Origin: Ignavibacteriales bacterium
Lineage (GTDB): Bacteria; Bacteroidota; Ignavibacteria; Ignavibacteriales; Melioribacteraceae
Assembly (NCBI GenBank): GCA_021740915.1
Contig: JAIOYW010000004.1
Coordinates: forward strand, 186,001-250,000
DNA: 64,000 nucleotides
Direction: 5' to 3'
Under the pieces are notes generated by a model that had not been told where the DNA came from, did no database searches, and saw only the letters and a program-made list of their open reading frames with translations. This document shows, one piece after another, positions 7,587 to 16,481 of this stretch (within the stretch, counting starts at the first letter, position 1; each line of letters opens with the position of its first letter). Position numbers and translations under genes: made by a program.

Positions 7587-10500
7587 TTAGAGGCTTCTGG
7601 GAAAACGCACCTTGAACTCTGCTCCGTTACTCGTTGAAGTAATAAGTTCCAGATTAGCGCTAACCATTTCAACATACTTTTTAACAGCGGATAAACCCAA
7701 GCCTGTACTCGATTCTCCGGCAGTCGGGAGTGCGGAGAGTTTTGTGAATGGTTTAAATATCTTTTTTAAATCTTCAGCGCTGAAACCAGGACCAAAATCT
7801 TTAACAGAAACTTCTATAACTTCGTCGTCTTCTGAAAGGGTTACAACAATTTCCTTAGCCGTGCCAGAATATTTTATCGCATTACTTATCAAATTTTCAA
7901 AAATTGCTCTGAAAATCAATTTATCTGTGTATATTTTTGAATCATTTTTGATATTTGCAAAAAATTTAAGTTCTTGATTTTTCTTCACACTACGCAACTT
8001 AAAACTTGTAATAATATCTGTGAGTTCAGTTTTAGAGTCAACAACCTCCGCATGTATAAAAATATTCCCGCTTTCAAATCGACTATAAGCCAGTATTTGT
8101 TCAATTAATTCTTTCATGCGCTCACCGGATTCCCCGATCATCTGAATTGATGCCTTTGCATCCTCAGATAATGCTTCATCCTCCATCAAAAACTCTGCAA
8201 AGCCTTGCACAGCAAAAACCGGATTTTTTAAATCATGTGATACTATTCTTAGTATCTCGTTTTTCTGTCTGTTTTCTTCCTCGGCTTTGGCTCTTAACTC
8301 TCTCTCTTCCTGCGCTAATAGTTCGGCTGTTTCTTTTGCTATTTTAAGACTTAATGTTCGGTCATCAACTATTTTCTGAAGTTCTTCTTCTTTTTTCTTC
8401 TCGTTTCGAAGTTTATATATAAAAACAATAATAGCGAGCATAAACAATGATATGAATATCACCAGATAAAAATAAGGTGTATCAATAAATCTGGAATCAA
8501 TCGACAATTTAACCATAGCTGGCATTTTCGATTTCAGACCATCATAATTCTCTGCAATTACTTCAAAAGTAAAGTTACCAAATCCCAGTTTTTGATATGT
8601 AACACTACGATTTATACCGGCTTCAATCCAATCCTTATCAAGTTCCTTGATACGATATTTGAATGTGACTGCACCAGGTGATGAAAAAGAAGGCGACGCA
8701 AAATTGATAGTAAATTTTCCATAATCCGGGGGCAGCAGGATATCATCATAATCATATAAAACAGAATCTTTCCATTCTATGTTATCAATAACAATATTTG
8801 GTTCAATGGGCATTTCGGGTAATTTATCCGGATCAACCACAATCGGTCCGTTGAATGAAGGAAACCATAAGTTTCCATCCAAATCCTGCATCCAGCTCGG
8901 CTGACAACCGCCGTTGAATTCGATATTATCTAAACCGTCATTTACTCCATAACTGATACAATGAATTCGTTGGATTTTTTCTTCAAAATATTTATCTATT
9001 TCCTTGTTTTTTACTCTAAAAAGACCATTGTTGGAAGTAAACCAGAAGTTTCCCTTTTTATCTTCTGTAACTGCAGAAACAATATTACTAAATAGTCCCT
9101 GCTTTTCAGTGATGTGATAATATCTATCGTTTATCCTGATCGTTATTCCGTTCCCGTATGTACCAATCCACAGGCGTTCCTTACAATCAAAATATAAATT
9201 CCTTGCTGATACGGCATTTGCCTCTTTCACAAATGTAAACGCACCCTTTTCAAAATAAAAAAGACCCGCGGATGAAGCAATCCAAAGTCTTCCATTCTGA
9301 TCCTCAAGAAAATTATTAAAATGATATTTTTGATCCTTTAACGGTTCATATACTTTGAAACCCGTTGAATCATGGGATACAATTATACCAAGCGACCCAA
9401 ACCATTGCCTGCCTCTGGAATCGGTGTATGCCGAAAGAAATGTACCTGGAATACCCGGAATTGAATCTCTGTTATATTCAGTGAAACGCCTTCCATCGTA
9501 TTTATGTATATAACTGCCGTTAGCAGCTATCCAAATATTGCCGGAATTATCTTCTGTGATTCCCCATGCAGAGCGCATCTCCTTCGAAAAGCCATATGAA
9601 ATCAATCCTGTATCTGTCAACTGATAAAGACCCGGATTCTGTCCGAACCAAATTGAGTTGTTTTTTGAGCGGAATACGGGGTATTGATTCTGGTATTTTA
9701 ATCCGAAAGTAGCATCAACAGTATATAGAAATTTCCTTTTAATGTGAAACAACCCATTTACCTGTGATCCGATATAAAAATTTCCCGGGTTAATGACAAG
9801 AAATGCTGCTGTTCCGAAGATTTCAGTATTTGTTTCTCTAGTGATGGTTTCGAATCCGTTTTTTGTGAATTCTATTAAAGACCCGTTATTAAGCAGTCCT
9901 AACTTCACATTATCATCAACGAAGATTGACGCAAAAGATTTTTCAGGGAAAAGTGTGACTGCGTTATCCAACTTATCAAAAGAACTTGCGAATTTTAATT
10001 GCCCCTGGTGATTGAACCAGATACCTTCATTGTTTATAAAGGAATTAAACACTTCGGATAGAATTTTCGATTTTTTCTGGGACTTTAATTCTTTCCCTCT
10101 ATAGATTAGAGACAGATAGTTCTTCGTACAAACTATAAGCGTGTCACGATGAACTGTAAGATTTTCGAAAAAATGCGAATCAAAACCTTCTGAAATATTT
10201 CCGGCAAGTTGAATCTTATCCATTTTTGAATTCGAGAAGTAATACACATTTTTATCTGTAAAAAAATAAATATTACCGAGAGAATCCTCAATCTTTGGAA
10301 GAATAAAAGTACATATCTGATCAAAATAATGAGTATAATCAATCATCCGGTTATTCGCCAGCACCAGCAGATTTCCCTGATCATTCGCTATCCATATTCT
10401 GTCATCCCTGTCAACCAGCACCTCAATAATTCGGTCTGTTCTGAGCATAGGATACTCTTTGACGTTGTAAATTTTGAAGTTTACGCCATCAAACCTGACA

Positions 10501-10736
10501 AGTCCCCCCATTGTTGCAAGCCACAAGAAACCTTTTTTGTCTTTTGCAATCCGGTTAACAGAGTTTTGGGGAAGCCCGTTGCTGGAATTCCATGATGTAA
10601 TAAGGTAATTCTCCGGATTCTCCAATTTCCTGAATCTGCCAAGAATAGTAGGCTGCGCAAAAAGATTACTGTGTTCTAAAAAAAGGAACAAAAAGAATAT
10701 TATTGAAAAAAAGAAAATTCTATATTTGTAATTCAT
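7587..10736 (-). CDS. Propeller sensor histidine kinase (second of a tandem pair)
   Basis: 1049 aa and collinear with the neighbouring kinase along its whole length: signal peptide ending in LFAQPTILG, propeller repeats (GFLWLATMGGLVRFDG, RLWIGTYGNGITIR), a Y_Y_Y domain, a membrane helix near 755-777, a coiled coil and a kinase core. The phospho-acceptor is His834 in SHDLKNP, with N box NLISNAIKYS and G boxes DFGPGFS and GLGLSAV. The strong likeness, including a block KIFKPFTKLSALPTAGE near the F box that both share almost unchanged, shows a tandem duplication. The propeller loops and middle regions differ more, so the ligands may differ. No response regulator is attached or adjacent. ATG 10736 is preferred over the TTG one codon earlier. 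Confidence 0.9.
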   Translation of the reverse strand: MNYKYRIFFFSIIFFLFLFLEHSNLFAQPTILGRFRKLENPENYLITSWNSSNGLPQNSVNRIAKDKKGFLWLATMGGLVRFDGVNFKIYNVKEYPMLRTDRIIEVLVDRDDRIWIANDQGNLLVLANNRMIDYTHYFDQICTFILPKIEDSLGNIYFFTDKNVYYFSNSKMDKIQLAGNISEGFDSHFFENLTVHRDTLIVCTKNYLSLIYRGKELKSQKKSKILSEVFNSFINNEGIWFNHQGQLKFASSFDKLDNAVTLFPEKSFASIFVDDNVKLGLLNNGSLIEFTKNGFETITRETNTEIFGTAAFLVINPGNFYIGSQVNGLFHIKRKFLYTVDATFGLKYQNQYPVFRSKNNSIWFGQNPGLYQLTDTGLISYGFSKEMRSAWGITEDNSGNIWIAANGSYIHKYDGRRFTEYNRDSIPGIPGTFLSAYTDSRGRQWFGSLGIIVSHDSTGFKVYEPLKDQKYHFNNFLEDQNGRLWIASSAGLFYFEKGAFTFVKEANAVSARNLYFDCKERLWIGTYGNGITIRINDRYYHITEKQGLFSNIVSAVTEDKKGNFWFTSNNGLFRVKNKEIDKYFEEKIQRIHCISYGVNDGLDNIEFNGGCQPSWMQDLDGNLWFPSFNGPIVVDPDKLPEMPIEPNIVIDNIEWKDSVLYDYDDILLPPDYGKFTINFASPSFSSPGAVTFKYRIKELDKDWIEAGINRSVTYQKLGFGNFTFEVIAENYDGLKSKMPAMVKLSIDSRFIDTPYFYLVIFISLFMLAIIVFIYKLRNEKKKEEELQKIVDDRTLSLKIAKETAELLAQEERELRAKAEEENRQKNEILRIVSHDLKNPVFAVQGFAEFLMEDEALSEDAKASIQMIGESGERMKELIEQILAYSRFESGNIFIHAEVVDSKTELTDIITSFKLRSVKKNQELKFFANIKNDSKIYTDKLIFRAIFENLISNAIKYSGTAKEIVVTLSEDDEVIEVSVKDFGPGFSAEDLKKIFKPFTKLSALPTAGESSTGLGLSAVKKYVEMVSANLELITSTSNGAEFKVRFPRSL

Positions 10737-10871
10737 CAATAATTGCTGGATTTTGGAAATTAAATTAGTTTTTTTTCAAAGCAACCGCAATATCGGTCAA
10801 TTGAGCTATTTATCGAATGGCATGTTTTATCCAAAATGTGTCTCTCTAACAGATTATGCCATGTTTCGAGA

Positions 10872-10907
10872 CAAAAAAAAATCCGGTGCCCCTAAGGATA
10901 CCGGATT
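10872..10907 (-). terminator. Intrinsic terminator of ilvE
   Basis: Arms AATCCGGT (10880-10887) and ACCGGATT (10900-10907) form a perfect 8-bp stem. Read on the minus strand it is followed by nine T's. It lies 27 bases after the ilvE stop codon. Confidence 0.88.
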
Positions 10908-10933
10908 CTAAATTTACAAATTAATTGACTGAA

Positions 10934-12004
10934 TTAATCTATAAAAGTGATCCAGCCAAATCTGTCCTCGATTCGACCATACTGGATGTCCGTGATTTCT
11001 TTATATAATTTCCTGCCAAGTTCGCCTGCTTCCTCTTCAGAAAACTGTAAGAGTATATCTCCATATTTGAGGCGCCCGATAGATGATATTACAGCAGCGG
11101 TTCCACTGCCGAATAACTCCATCAGCCTGCCTGATTTATAGCCTTCAATAACTTCCTGAATAGCTATTTTTCTTTCTGTAACGTTATATCCCCAATCCTT
11201 CAGAATCTGAATTACAGAATTGCGCGTTACCCCAGGCAGAATCGACCCGCTCAGTGCGGGAGTAGCAACTTCGTCTTTGAAATGGACGAACATGTTCATA
11301 GTGCCAACTTCTTCAATATACTTTTGCTCGATTGCGTCGAGCCATAAAACCTGTGTAAAGCCCTGCTCTCTTGCTTCCTTTTGGGCCGCAAGGCTCGCAG
11401 CATAATTTCCGGCTGCTTTACACTCTCCAACGCCCTTTCTCACGGCTCTGACGTATTTGTCCGTCGCCATAATCGGCACAGGTTTGAATCCTTCGGGATA
11501 ATAAGGGCCCACCGGACTTAAAATGACAATCAGCTTGTAAGTTTCTGATGGTCTTACACCGAGATAAGGATCGGTTGACATCATCATCGGACGAATGTAT
11601 AAAGCGTGTCCGGGTTTTCTGGGTATCCAGTCCCGATCAATACTTATAAGCTCTTTTATAGCATTTAGAACAAATTCGCCGTCAAATTCCGGCATAATTA
11701 GCCGTTTTGCAGAATTGTTCATTCGCTCCATATTTTTTTTAGGGCGAAAAAGTGCTACCCGTCCATCATCTCTGATATAGGCTTTTAATCCTTCGAATAT
11801 CTCCTGCCCGTAATGTAAAGCCATCGCTGCAGGATTAACCGAAATTGGGCCATATTTTTTTATTGCTGCTTTGTACCAGCCACCCTTTGCTTCATCATAA
11901 TCCATTTCAAACATATGGTCTGAAAACATTCTTCCAAAAAGTAATTTTTCTGGTAATTCAACTTTTGATTCTCGTTTTACTATTTGATAATCGATACTTA
12001 TCAT
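10934..12004 (-). CDS. ilvE: Branched-chain amino acid aminotransferase
   Basis: PLP enzyme of fold type IV that transfers amino groups between glutamate and the keto acids of Leu, Ile and Val, the last step of their synthesis and the first of their breakdown. At 356 aa it belongs to the longer class II (eukaryote-like) branch. PLP-binding Lys196 lies in GECKAAGNYAAS, the Arg/Tyr substrate region is ALYIRPMMMSTDPYLGVRPS, and phosphate contacts lie in SGSILPGVTRNS and LFGSGTAAVISS. The start ATG 12004 has CGGAGC 9 bases upstream. It is preceded by a short Ile/Leu-rich leader and an intrinsic hairpin and followed by its own terminator, so it appears to be a single-gene unit with attenuation control. 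Confidence 0.95.
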   Translation of the reverse strand: MISIDYQIVKRESKVELPEKLLFGRMFSDHMFEMDYDEAKGGWYKAAIKKYGPISVNPAAMALHYGQEIFEGLKAYIRDDGRVALFRPKKNMERMNNSAKRLIMPEFDGEFVLNAIKELISIDRDWIPRKPGHALYIRPMMMSTDPYLGVRPSETYKLIVILSPVGPYYPEGFKPVPIMATDKYVRAVRKGVGECKAAGNYAASLAAQKEAREQGFTQVLWLDAIEQKYIEEVGTMNMFVHFKDEVATPALSGSILPGVTRNSVIQILKDWGYNVTERKIAIQEVIEGYKSGRLMELFGSGTAAVISSIGRLKYGDILLQFSEEEAGELGRKLYKEITDIQYGRIEDRFGWITFID

Positions 12005-12042
12005 ACAATGCTCCGATAATAAATCAATGGTCTGTTAATGTT

Positions 12043-12074
12043 TAAAATAAAAATGCCCGGTGAAAACCGGGCAT
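12043..12074 (-). terminator. Leader terminator (attenuator hairpin) upstream of ilvE
   Basis: Perfect 9-bp stem ATGCCCGGT / ACCGGGCAT (12053-12061 and 12066-12074) with a GAAA/TTTC loop. On the minus strand it is followed by TTTTTATTTT. It sits between the leader peptide and ilvE, with its 5' arm touching the leader stop codon. On the RNA, the 5' arm core CCCGGT could instead pair with ACCAGGG of the leader ribosome site (12149-12155, one bulged A), a possible antiterminator. Confidence 0.82.
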
Positions 12075-12142
12075 CAAAAATCACTAAAGGTCATAATAAT
12101 GCCAAGAATATTAAGAATAATATATAGATTAATCCCTGACAT
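12074..12142 (-). CDS. ilvE leader peptide (22 aa, Ile/Leu-rich)
   Basis: A short frame from ATG 12142 to TGA 12074, preceded by GGGAG 5 bases upstream. The peptide begins MSGINLYIILNILGIIMT and ends FSDF. Nine of its 22 residues are Ile or Leu, including runs I-I-L, I-L and I-I. An intrinsic terminator follows directly, then ilvE 69 bases later. This is the classic layout of transcription attenuation for branched-chain amino acid genes, where a ribosome slowed at Ile/Leu codons decides whether the hairpin forms. An in-frame ATG at 12163 would lengthen it to 29 aa, but the ribosome site favours 12142. A small membrane peptide unrelated to control is the main alternative. Confidence 0.72.
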   Translation of the reverse strand: MSGINLYIILNILGIIMTFSDF

Positions 12143-12184
12143 TTTTCTCCCTGGTGAATGCATAATTGCTAAAATCCCTATATA

Positions 12185-12212
12185 AAGATAAAAAAAAAGG
12201 GGGAATTATCAA
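12185..12212 (-). promoter_or_regulatory. Candidate promoter of the ilvE leader
   Basis: Minus strand TTGATA (12207-12212) and TATCTT (12185-12190) with a 16-base spacer. Transcription would begin near 12178, giving a leader of about 36 bases before the leader-peptide start. Only moderate matches to consensus. Confidence 0.4.
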
Positions 12213-12271
12213 TAATTCGGATATTTGATTATATTAGTTATATAGTGTAAATAGGAAGGGTAAGGTCATAA

Positions 12272-13105
12272 ATGAATTTTAGCAGAATCGGACTGGCAGT
12301 CACTTTTTCGCCGACCGGAGTAGCACTTTTATCTGAAGCATACAGACTCTCTAAACTGCTTGAGGCAGATCTTGTCCTTATCCATGTTGGAGAGAGGGGT
12401 GAATCACTTGAAAACAAACTGAAAGAAATGATCATAAAAGCTGGTATAAGCGATGGTAAATATGATCTCATCTGGGCAAAGGGAGACCCCGTCAGGGCAA
12501 TACTCAGTGCAGTGTCAGAAAATAATATTGATTTGCTGCTTATGGGTGCTCTCGAAAAAGAAAAGTCAATCAATTATTACCTCGGTTCAATCGCACGAAA
12601 AATAATGAGAGAAACAGTAAGTTCTATTTTGATTTTCACATCGCCATCAGAGAACCCGGAGGAATTTGGAGAAATTTTTGCTGTAACCAACTATTTGGAA
12701 GGATGTGAGAAAGTCATTTCTACGGCTTATAACCTTGCTAAAGTCGGAAAAAGTCCGAGTCTGACCGTTATAAGAGAGTTTCAATTGCCAGGTCTCGGCA
12801 TTACTGTTTCTGATTCCGGCGATCTTGAGGAAATTGAAAAAAATCGCGAAAGGTGGATCGCTGAAGAAAAGGAAAAATTGAATTTTTTTCTGCTCGAGCT
12901 TAATATCTCCGATCCAGACATAAAAAAAGTTGTGTTGTTCGGCAAAGAAGGCTGGGTGGCTAATGAATACGCTAAAGAAAAAAATGCAGGTTTACTTGTA
13001 GTTAGTGCTCCAAAAAGAAAACCTGGATTCTTTGACCGGATCTTCACTCATGATTTTGAGTTTACTATTAAAGAATTACCCAAAAGACTTCTGATAATTA
13101 AATAG
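12272..13105 (+). CDS. Tandem universal stress protein (UspA family)
   Basis: 277 aa with two Usp-like alpha/beta halves. The first (residues 1-125) has the strand IGLAVTFSPTG, then LEADLVLIHVG, NNIDLLLMGA and the loop GSIARKIMRETVSSILIF that resembles the nucleotide-binding G-x(9)-G-S/T region. The second half is more diverged and ends NAGLLVVSAPKRKPG with ELPKRLLIIK. ATG 12272 has AAGGT 7 bases upstream. Usp proteins bind ATP or dimerise and often act with transporters. The antiporter gene starts one base after this stop, so the two are co-translated and the protein may regulate that antiporter (inference). Confidence 0.85.
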   Translation: MNFSRIGLAVTFSPTGVALLSEAYRLSKLLEADLVLIHVGERGESLENKLKEMIIKAGISDGKYDLIWAKGDPVRAILSAVSENNIDLLLMGALEKEKSINYYLGSIARKIMRETVSSILIFTSPSENPEEFGEIFAVTNYLEGCEKVISTAYNLAKVGKSPSLTVIREFQLPGLGITVSDSGDLEEIEKNRERWIAEEKEKLNFFLLELNISDPDIKKVVLFGKEGWVANEYAKEKNAGLLVVSAPKRKPGFFDRIFTHDFEFTIKELPKRLLIIK

Positions 13106-13106
13106 T

Positions 13107-14786
13107 ATGGAAAATCTGGGTTCATCGGAAGTAACACGTTTTTTGATTGCTATTTCAATTATGCTTTTTCTTGGCAGAACTTTTGGAGAACTATTCCGCC
13201 AGATTAAACAGGCAAGCGTTATTGGAGAAATTATTGCCGGTATTCTTTTAGGCCCAACGCTTCTGGGTTCATTTTTCCCGGAATTTCAGGATTGGCTGTT
13301 TCCTACATCCGGTGTACTCGCAATTGCAATTGATTCGATAACCACTCTTTCGGTAATATTCCTTTTATTAGTTGTCGGGTTCGAAATTGATCTTTCGATA
13401 GTCTTACAACAGGGTAAAGCGGCTCTGATTATCGGACTGACAGGGATGATGGTACCCTTTATTATAGGTTATGGAGTTGCTTTCGGTTTCCCGCGGATCT
13501 TTGGCGGAGACGAAAACTCCAATTATATTTTCTTCTTTTTCATAGGCATTTCACTTGCCATTTCTGCGCTGCCCATCATCGCCCGCACATTGATGGATCT
13601 TAATCTTTTCAAATCGAAACTCGGCATGACCATCATGGCGGCAGTAATTTTTAATGACTTTGCAGGCTGGCTCGTGTTCTCTGTTTTTCTCAGTCTTATC
13701 GGGACAAAATCGCATTCGCTTGAGATACATAACACAATCTTGGTGACTTTGCTTTTTGTGATGTTTTTATTGACCATCGTCAGAAAAGGTATCCACAAAT
13801 TTTTACCATGGATTCAGAGTCGGCTCTCCTGGCCTGGAAGTACAATAAGTCTTCTTATGATTCTGACACTATTATCAGCAGCTTTTACAGAAGTGATTGG
13901 AATTCATGCCATTTTCGGAGCATTTATTTTTGGTATTGCAGCAGGAGATTCAGTTCATCTTAAAGAAAGAACAAGAGAAATCCTAAATCAGTTTGTGACA
14001 AACATTTTCGCGCCTTTATTTTTTGTTTCGATAGGTTTACAATTCAATTTTATTCAGTCTTTTGACCCGGTAATCGTTGCTGCTGTCCTTATTTTCGGCA
14101 GCCTTACCAAAATTATCGGTTGCGGACTGGGTTCAAGAATTGCAGGTTTTGGAAAATCTGAGAGCTTAACAATAGGGTTTGCAATGAACGCAAGAGGACT
14201 TCTGGAGATTGTGCTGGCTCTTGTTGCTTTTAATGCGGGGATTATTACAAGTGAATTAATTGTTGCTATTGTTATTCTTGTGCTTTTTAGTTCTGTAACC
14301 TCCAGCCCGGCGGTTAGTTATTTCGCAGGTTCAGTGAAAATCTTTTCAATTAAAGATCTGCTGGATGTAAGGAATGTTATTTTCACAGACATCAGAGATA
14401 AAAAAAATCTGATAAGAGAAATGTGTAATGCCGCGGCTCAGAAAACAAAACTCAGACCAATCGAATTATTCACTCTCGTCTGGGGAAGAGAAGAACAATT
14501 GCCGACAGGAATACAAAATTATCTTGCTATTCCTCATGCAAAAGTTGATATCCAGAGACCCGTGCTGCTTATCTATATATTAAAGGAAACTATTGACTTC
14601 CAGGCATTCGATGATAAAGGTTCAAGAATCATCTGCCTGCTCCTCTCACCGGCTAATAATCCTGAAATTCAATTAAATATGCTGGCTCAGTTAGCCGAGA
14701 TTTTCAAAGATCTGAGTTTCTCTCAAAAAGTCCTCGAAATGAAAACTCCTTCTGAACTGATTTCGTTTATCCGGGAACATATTTAA
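13107..14786 (+). CDS. CPA2-type cation:proton antiporter with C-terminal PTS EIIA-like domain
   Basis: 559 aa. Residues 1-400 hold about 12 membrane helices of the Na+/H+ exchanger (KefB/NapA) family. Markers include GEIIAGILLGPTLLG in the first half, and FNDFAGWLVFSVF and GFAMNARGLLEIVLAL in the second; the acidic residue in the FNDFAGW helix is expected to bind the cation. Residues 415-559 look like a PTS IIA domain of the fructose/nitrogen class, with His477 in AIPHAKV at the phospho-acceptor position, then LLLSPANNPEIQLNML. It probably exchanges K+ or Na+ for protons across the inner membrane, with EIIA-like control. No PTS EI, HPr or sugar permease is in the window. Its ATG begins one base after the Usp stop. 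Confidence 0.9.
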   Translation: MENLGSSEVTRFLIAISIMLFLGRTFGELFRQIKQASVIGEIIAGILLGPTLLGSFFPEFQDWLFPTSGVLAIAIDSITTLSVIFLLLVVGFEIDLSIVLQQGKAALIIGLTGMMVPFIIGYGVAFGFPRIFGGDENSNYIFFFFIGISLAISALPIIARTLMDLNLFKSKLGMTIMAAVIFNDFAGWLVFSVFLSLIGTKSHSLEIHNTILVTLLFVMFLLTIVRKGIHKFLPWIQSRLSWPGSTISLLMILTLLSAAFTEVIGIHAIFGAFIFGIAAGDSVHLKERTREILNQFVTNIFAPLFFVSIGLQFNFIQSFDPVIVAAVLIFGSLTKIIGCGLGSRIAGFGKSESLTIGFAMNARGLLEIVLALVAFNAGIITSELIVAIVILVLFSSVTSSPAVSYFAGSVKIFSIKDLLDVRNVIFTDIRDKKNLIREMCNAAAQKTKLRPIELFTLVWGREEQLPTGIQNYLAIPHAKVDIQRPVLLIYILKETIDFQAFDDKGSRIICLLLSPANNPEIQLNMLAQLAEIFKDLSFSQKVLEMKTPSELISFIREHI

Positions 14787-14867
14787 TTTACCTCGTAAAA
14801 TATCACATCTTTTTTTGTAAAATTGATATAATTTTTAATATTTTTAGTTGGAGTATTATGAAAGGAA

Positions 14868-15638
14868 ATGATCAGATTATTTGAAAAAATAGGTCAAAAA
14901 ACTTTAGAAGTTCTGGAGGAGATTGGAGAAGTAATTATTCTTCTTCTTAATATTTTCAGATTTTCCCCCTCTATAGCCAAAAACAGAAAACTTTTACTGT
15001 TCCAAATGGAACATATAGGAGTTAATTCACTCCCTCTCGTGGTGATAATTGCAGTTTTTACTGGAGCAGTTGCTGCCTGGCAGGCAGCATATCAATTGCA
15101 GGGCTTAGCGCCTCTCTCATTCCTTGGAACTGCCACAAGCCGGGCAATAATAACTGAACTCGGTCCCGTTCTTACAGCAATCGTAATTGCCGGAAGAGTT
15201 GGCGCTTCAATATCGGCAGAACTCGGTTCTATGAAAGTAACCGAACAAATTGATGCACTTGAAACAATGGGCATAAGTAGTGTCAGGTATCTTGCCGTTC
15301 CACGTTTTTTTGCCACAATCACCATGCTGCCAATTCTTGTAATTTTTGCGAATGTAATAGCTGTTTTCGGTGCCTACCTTATTTCAAATTATTTTCTTGG
15401 TGTATCCTTCGACGTATTTTTTTATTCGGTTAAACGATTCTTTTTCTTTGGTGATCTCATTTTTGGTATGATCAAGGGCATGATTTTTGGAGGTGTAACT
15501 GCTTTAATCGGCTGTCACATCGGTTTTAAAACTGAAGGAGGGGCAGAAGGTGTAGGGAACTCCACTATTCGTTCTTTTGTTCTTAATTCTGCATTAATCC
15601 TTGTTCTGGATTATTTTCTCTGGAGCCTTATATTTTAA
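14868..15638 (+). CDS. mlaE: MlaE-type lipid ABC transporter permease
   Basis: 256 aa, matching the MlaE/YrbE family that spans the inner membrane and moves phospholipids together with an MCE protein (MlaD) and an ATPase (MlaF). Visible family traits: VFTGAVAAWQAAYQL, then the long motif ITELGPVLTAIVIAGRVGAS with AELGSMKVTEQIDALETMG (coupling to the ATPase), and five to six hydrophobic segments. The gene starts at ATG 14868 after AAAGGA. Usually mlaF and mlaD follow directly; here the next genes are a sugar transferase and an unknown protein, so the permease is separated from its partners. Confidence 0.92.
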   Translation: MIRLFEKIGQKTLEVLEEIGEVIILLLNIFRFSPSIAKNRKLLLFQMEHIGVNSLPLVVIIAVFTGAVAAWQAAYQLQGLAPLSFLGTATSRAIITELGPVLTAIVIAGRVGASISAELGSMKVTEQIDALETMGISSVRYLAVPRFFATITMLPILVIFANVIAVFGAYLISNYFLGVSFDVFFYSVKRFFFFGDLIFGMIKGMIFGGVTALIGCHIGFKTEGGAEGVGNSTIRSFVLNSALILVLDYFLWSLIF

Positions 15639-15645
15639 TAATTTT

Positions 15646-16467
15646 ATGAAAAAACAGAATTTGCGAATTACAGAAATCGCAGAAAGAATTACCGCTTTGT
15701 TATTGATTATCAGCCTTTCTCCTCTGCTTTTTTTAATTTTTGTTATTCTTTTTTTTGATCTGAAAGAATTACCGCTTTTTATTCAGAGTAGAGGTCTTAC
15801 GCTTAGACGTTCACGATTCCGGATAATAAAATTCAGGACCATCAGAAGTAAGGACTTAATTAACTCAGACAGATATCCTGATGATGATATTTTCTTCAAA
15901 AACCATTTGATTCCACATATCTCAGGTTTTTGCAGCATTCTAAGACTTACCGGACTTGACGAACTTCCTCAGTTATGGAATGTCATAAATGGTACAATGA
16001 GTTTTGTCGGTCCAAGACCATTAATGGTAAGTGATTTAAAGATAATGAAAAGGAAATTTCCTGCCTATTATAAATTACGCAATACGCTCAGTTCAAAACC
16101 TGGAATTACGGGGCTTTGGCAGGTAGCAGGAATTAGAAGCCTTGGCATCTCAAATCTTATACAGCTTGAACTCGTTTATGACAGATACCGTTCATTTTAT
16201 ATGGATATCAGGATTATTCTCGCAACTTTCCCCGTTTTTCTTTTCGCAAAAAATTCTGATTCTATCCTTAAAAAGAATCTCTCTTATTTTGAAAAAATTA
16301 TTAAAAATTATTCTCAAAAGAGCATTTTGAAGGGTATGTTAAGCAATTCAAATGCTCTCAATTATTATGAAATTTCCAGATCAGTCATAGATAAAGATGG
16401 GAATATTTCATTTACCACTGATTACAACGAGACAAAAAAGCGTTTAAGTTTTCCTGAGGATAATTAG
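15646..16467 (+). CDS. Bacterial sugar transferase (polyprenyl-phosphate phosphosugar transferase)
   Basis: 273 aa from ATG 15646, chosen over an earlier in-frame start inside mlaE. One hydrophobic segment at about residues 14-37 is followed by the catalytic region of the PglC/WcaJ family: FIQSRGLTLRRSRFRIIKFRT, then LRLTGLDELPQLWNVINGTM with the Asp-Glu pair, FVGPRPLM and KPGITGLWQV. It should move a sugar-1-phosphate from a nucleotide sugar to undecaprenyl phosphate at the inner membrane and so begin a surface glycan. The C-terminal 80 residues beyond the core are unusual. No glycan cluster surrounds it; a membrane permease precedes it with only 7 bases between. Confidence 0.9.
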   Translation: MKKQNLRITEIAERITALLLIISLSPLLFLIFVILFFDLKELPLFIQSRGLTLRRSRFRIIKFRTIRSKDLINSDRYPDDDIFFKNHLIPHISGFCSILRLTGLDELPQLWNVINGTMSFVGPRPLMVSDLKIMKRKFPAYYKLRNTLSSKPGITGLWQVAGIRSLGISNLIQLELVYDRYRSFYMDIRIILATFPVFLFAKNSDSILKKNLSYFEKIIKNYSQKSILKGMLSNSNALNYYEISRSVIDKDGNISFTTDYNETKKRLSFPEDN

Positions 16468-16481
16468 GTTACAACTCTCTC

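Noticed and set aside
12043-12178. Riboswitch or T-box upstream of ilvE
   Set aside because: The leader is only about 135 bases from the proposed start to the terminator end, with no T-box sequence or specifier stem visible; the peptide-based model explains it better.
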